Below are positions 63,501-64,000 of a stretch of DNA of 64,000 bases, one piece after another. Made by a program: the position numbers and the translations under genes. The first letter of the stretch is position 1. Every line of letters starts with the position of its first letter. Under the pieces are notes generated by a model. That model did not search any database, had not been told where the DNA came from, and saw nothing but the letters and a program-made list of their open reading frames with translations. The stretch spans positions 5,890,001 to 5,954,000 of the forward strand of contig NZ_CP067412.1 of the NCBI RefSeq assembly GCF_023375815.1, given 5' to 3'. The DNA is from Pseudomonas sp. HS6 (GTDB lineage: Bacteria > Pseudomonadota > Gammaproteobacteria > Pseudomonadales > Pseudomonadaceae).

Positions 63501-64000
63501 GATCAAACCGGTGTCCAGCGATGGCCACCTGCGCCTGGCCGACACCCACTACGGCCTGACCGTGACAGAAAAGCCACCGACTCTGGTCTGGGGCGAAGGC
63601 AACCTGGGCGGCTTCACACCGGGTGACCCTGTCCCGGATGATCAACTGATGTGGTGCGATTGGGCGCCGAACTCCTGTGTGCCCGCCCCGCGTTGGGTCT
63701 GGGCACCGGACAACTGGATGGGTATGCCCCCTGGCTCGCCGATGACCGACGATGATGTGCTCGCCTGGTGTGGTGCATTCCCGGAACTGTGCGTGGAAAA
63801 CAAACCGGGTATCACCGTAAAGACCCGCTCGCAGATGTTCAGCGTGTTGCGGACCGGCACCGGTGATCTGGACGTGCTTGCCGCCGGCGACCTGAGCATG
63901 GATTCGCCGTACGGCGTCTACACCGCCGGCACTCAGTCCGAAGGCATCGATCCGCGTTTCAATCAGCCTCGCGGACGCCTGTCGGACAACGGCTCGGTGC
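54580..64000 (+). CDS. pdtA: PdtA-like two-partner-secretion exoprotein (3' end beyond the window)
   Basis: At least 3140 residues with no stop to the window edge. The ATG at 54580 has AAGGA ten bases upstream; a GTG at 54577 is also possible. A long signal region (about 17-50, LLKPLAQAIALCLVAGSAEA) precedes the TPS secretion domain of filamentous-haemagglutinin type (about 130-300): TTVDFAQQSNWAVLNRVND, then GNGTVMLINRNGIVFSGTSQ and NLVAAAANITDI. A beta-helix of repeats with the GNLVIRAGG-like pattern follows throughout. A late section has four Cys and many Trp (residues about 3020-3075). In P. aeruginosa PdtA lies at the same place after lapA and is induced by phosphate limitation. The partner transporter pdtB is expected beyond the window. 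Confidence 0.93.
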   Translation, partial: MLARPSRRSTRVQPQQRMAADPALWLLKPLAQAIALCLVAGSAEAATAFSSGWFAAKGAAQQAAAARPSVGGLPGMTPPLAQQQKANQQLQRSIQTLNNTVAAIAAQQAAQAAGRTAALGTVQLVPDGLGEGGLKVDNSLTQGWQNAKGPQQTQVDGKTTVKIEQTADKAILNWETFNVGRNTTVDFAQQSNWAVLNRVNDPNARASQIQGQIKGNGTVMLINRNGIVFSGTSQVNVRNLVAAAANITDIQFRDRGLFFDSTGSQPTFTEAAGKVLVERGASIETARPAKSTDAGGYALLLGNEVQNDGSINTAKGQTVLGAGDRFYIRKGSGTEGNGFSTTFGNEVTPGFKTGSAAGKVSNNGLIQASTGDITLTGHEVVQNGVLLASTSVATRGTIHLLNPATDTQGSVTLGQGSATAILLDSSDLTALDSQHQAALTGVTPTNRIRSDQSRIDIQSGGSVEFESGSITLATGGQVAVAAQRRSLVRDGAMIDVSGAIGVKVAMESNSIKINVQGNEQRDASGNRDKGALNSNDVWVDVRELVYVPAGTNGYATDRWYTAGGLLEVGGYLGTQGHSIGEWMAQGGMVSFAGNDVVTEKGSLINLSGGTLDVQSGEIRQSWLRGADGHLYEISRAPGDLLYTGLYKGFEDNSQRWGQTNYYYNPLIAPSKRQESGYTVGRDAGQLVIGTRNAVLEGQMLGEVYQGERQTQAPRAVLDGYAQSQTALARRGQLIVGSYDPAYVAASGGLLYGLNPLLDQVQIGGERPVAGNDLDLTAAVSDARNGKLFLDAGQLGDWQLGALKVAARERIDVQGAVTVGNGGDITLYAPHVQVNADLTARGGSLHLGNVLNQLNTDHLTDTRLVTPTGKSTRVSVAEGVQLDTRGVWSNLRTNPDDAASLAYLDGGVVSIRSSGDIEVGAGSLLDVSSGGAILANGKTRGGKGGDVMLESSALSAPGDSHLTLDGQLRGYGVSGGGRLLIQAGDILIGQTGKPLADNTLQLQPDLFDKGFSAYSLIGLNRLDVADNTRVDVLMPVYRFGDAAANQASGTAPRQALELWTPTLYQENPVKAQLTQRAGASLALQAGSSEIALVDPARNTLTLGQGSRISVDPGQRINLRSAGQLTVDGELNAWGGTIDIRQQQFGSINVADSSQTADRKIHNRSIWIGEHAVLDVAGRVATGIDALGRVYGQVGKGGSIIIGGETDAKKATATSADAYVIVRSGARLDASGAQTMLDITGQGPTLVATDGGRISLSSYNGLFIEGDLRAAAGGAGAAGGRLDIALETPSYLRSDASNDVRVPREIVIGQDAGPSLLPAGLQAGDAAPALQYGRARLGADQLMSGGFDNLSVLSNGLLSFDGNVDLHLNQSLSLYAGALSLADGSNDNARINLSAPYVRLSGTGKYFEAPGNIRPRVMNTPTTEVAPAQFTATADLLDLGNSLSFGTAGSIVQLSGPALQVGRRGFEKVTLDSRGDLRFLAPTGNVEKTELWTPGDLDLRAAQIYPASDVVAEVRVGYQSVQRDANPARTLRIGSSGAAPAALPYSVFGSLTLAAAHIEQGGVIRAPLGMINLGDNLVLDTQALHLLPGSITSVSAAGLVMPYGGTTDGIDYRYNGKSVLLRGITAESAGVTLTSQYVDVQGGAVIDLSGGGDLRGTGFVSGRGGSTDVRYNPLVRNTTDGTFSLPGLASNPVYAIVPGNQSAYAPMLAEAGAVDPRIGQQITVGAGVPGLAAGTYTLLPSTFALLPGAFRVEVNGQTAPGVPRVALPLRNGSWTSSGQMSIANTGLRDSLASQVILTSADVLRRYSQYNETSFSQFIQSDATRRGVPRALAPMDGKSLRLNLSQGSASGNALDFNGQALFQPATGGVVGTAVVHGAANFEILGAGHSSTEGFAGVSLYADSLNALNAGRLTIGAQPTIDYNTSGNIIAFSGDTSTITLREGAVLSAPEVLLRTTRTDGGITLEAGSSINTLGRGNVPYDSSTGFIYKPGAAGLLVVSNGWTNVLAPEVSDRISGSGNILIGRCPTTTCNNPTLLYSSGSITAATDKQFDLDESVRFGTRHLMLAVGSVNAGSAEALSAAGNRVPTGLTLNQSVLNRLLRGDTQFGAPALETLSLTSRDAFNFYGNVSLDTLDPQTGVSKLQNLILSTPAIYGLGEGGDVASIRTANLIWNGATQAPGAVITGGAGTGRGTLDIQAQRIEFGYGANPQASGLDVNKRLVLGFADVNLTASERITANHKGSLAVYQAQGVFDPINGYAYSGGNLTLRTPLLTGEAGSVNLLKAGKDLTLTGAGTAAAANALGAELTLDARSVLLDSRIALASGKLVVKSEDDVTLASGAYLDMAGRTLPFNDVNKYSWGGDVALYSSHGNIRQMAGSRIDLSARNNQAGNLSAVALAADAGMVDLQGDILGASSGYYDAGGTLVPYKAGGVDLRAQHLNGDASQQFAALNQRLNAGQVFGSRSLQLKQGDLLIGDGLKAAEVNVSVDNGRLTVAGLIDASGERVGSIRLSAQNGLTVAGNAVLDAHGRVLRVDSYGKIIDAPNRAMVELNSGQGVLTLGAGARIDLRHGTEAVRGSLPGQSDGLLRGTLELNAPRLGADDIAIDASGALSIQGARSIGLNATRRYTDASDGTDPAASGRPYQVIDQAYLDRIHGDSTAFIDAALANSNLLNNKLAGLNNATYADAFHLRPGVEIASKTADGDLVVQGDVDLSGYRYASLNPHTQKTSVYGSGEAGNLVIRAGGNLDIHGSLNDGFAPPPETVDDAGWKLLPGIQPFGGDLIVPGAGVTLAEGTLFPVGATLNYDLPLQATTLASGTLLPVDATLAAPYTFGAGTVLAGSVRDASGHLLYAAGTLLADSVTLPAGSRLGAGIRLNNATALQALRWPKGVPLPGSVEAGNNAIKGVRLSGSLALLRGSLIPSMTDVVLADGTAFIELRPLTGTTQGRNWAVASLLPAGSASWSMRVVAGADLSAADSRAIKPVSSDGHLRLADTHYGLTVTEKPPTLVWGEGNLGGFTPGDPVPDDQLMWCDWAPNSCVPAPRWVWAPDNWMGMPPGSPMTDDDVLAWCGAFPELCVENKPGITVKTRSQMFSVLRTGTGDLDVLAAGDLSMDSPYGVYTAGTQSEGIDPRFNQPRGRLSDNGSV

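Noticed and set aside
1..64000. tRNA, rRNA or CRISPR array
   Set aside because: No cloverleaf-like or rRNA sequence and no regularly spaced direct repeats were found by eye. The repeats seen are palindromes.

Overview
The window reads as chromosome of a Pseudomonas of the fluorescens group. Coding GC is high, REP/REPIN palindromes of the Pseudomonas type (a GTGGGAGC..GGCTTGC core) recur between genes, and two gene blocks keep the order known from P. aeruginosa: the moxR/Bat operon next to gdhB, and vreAIR - hxc type II secretion - DING protein - pdtA.

Bases 1-10890 are the end of a trans-AT polyketide operon. It holds a 5'-truncated PKS (ACP-KS-KR-ACP-KS), a terminal PKS (KS-ACP-thioesterase), an EntD-like phosphopantetheinyl transferase and a duplicated-cassette ABC-F ATPase, all closely spaced or overlapping. 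Convergent to it, 10878-17723 is a six-gene Bat/MoxR operon (AAA ATPase, DUF58, DUF4381, VWA, VWA-TPR, BatD). Next come a small acidic protein and the 1628-residue NAD-glutamate dehydrogenase gdhB. Bases 23760-28900 hold ordinary housekeeping and small genes (lipoprotein, cupin, ABM monooxygenase, MocR regulator with an AhpD-like partner) separated by REPINs and a second palindrome family.

From 29021 on, the vreA-vreI-vreR cell-surface-signalling genes (STN-domain sensor, ECF sigma, FecR-like anti-sigma) precede a complete Hxc type II secretion set (hxcW, U, P, V, T, X, Y, Z, Q, R, S). A DING/LapA-type exported phosphate-binding protein and a huge two-partner-secretion exoprotein (PdtA-like, running off the window) follow. 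In P. aeruginosa this block works in phosphate starvation.

The hxc set is split between hxcP and hxcV by about 11.2 kb of accessory DNA (33006-44181). It contains a low-GC nuclease-P-loop NTPase (candidate defence gene), a DUF3251-like lipoprotein, a WYL-like protein, a PAAR spike with a damaged C-terminus, two DUF6124 genes, an Ig-like protein, a GNAT acetyltransferase, and a glycine-zipper effector with two tandem membrane immunity proteins. A decayed second copy of the hxcV 3' end lies inside it, so the site has probably taken up DNA at least twice.

The most novel signal is a pair of about 340-base leaders, one before each DUF6124 gene. They share several hairpins with compensatory base changes, two hairpin loops that both match one intervening strand, and a segment complementary to the ribosome binding site. 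They look like an undescribed cis-regulatory RNA.
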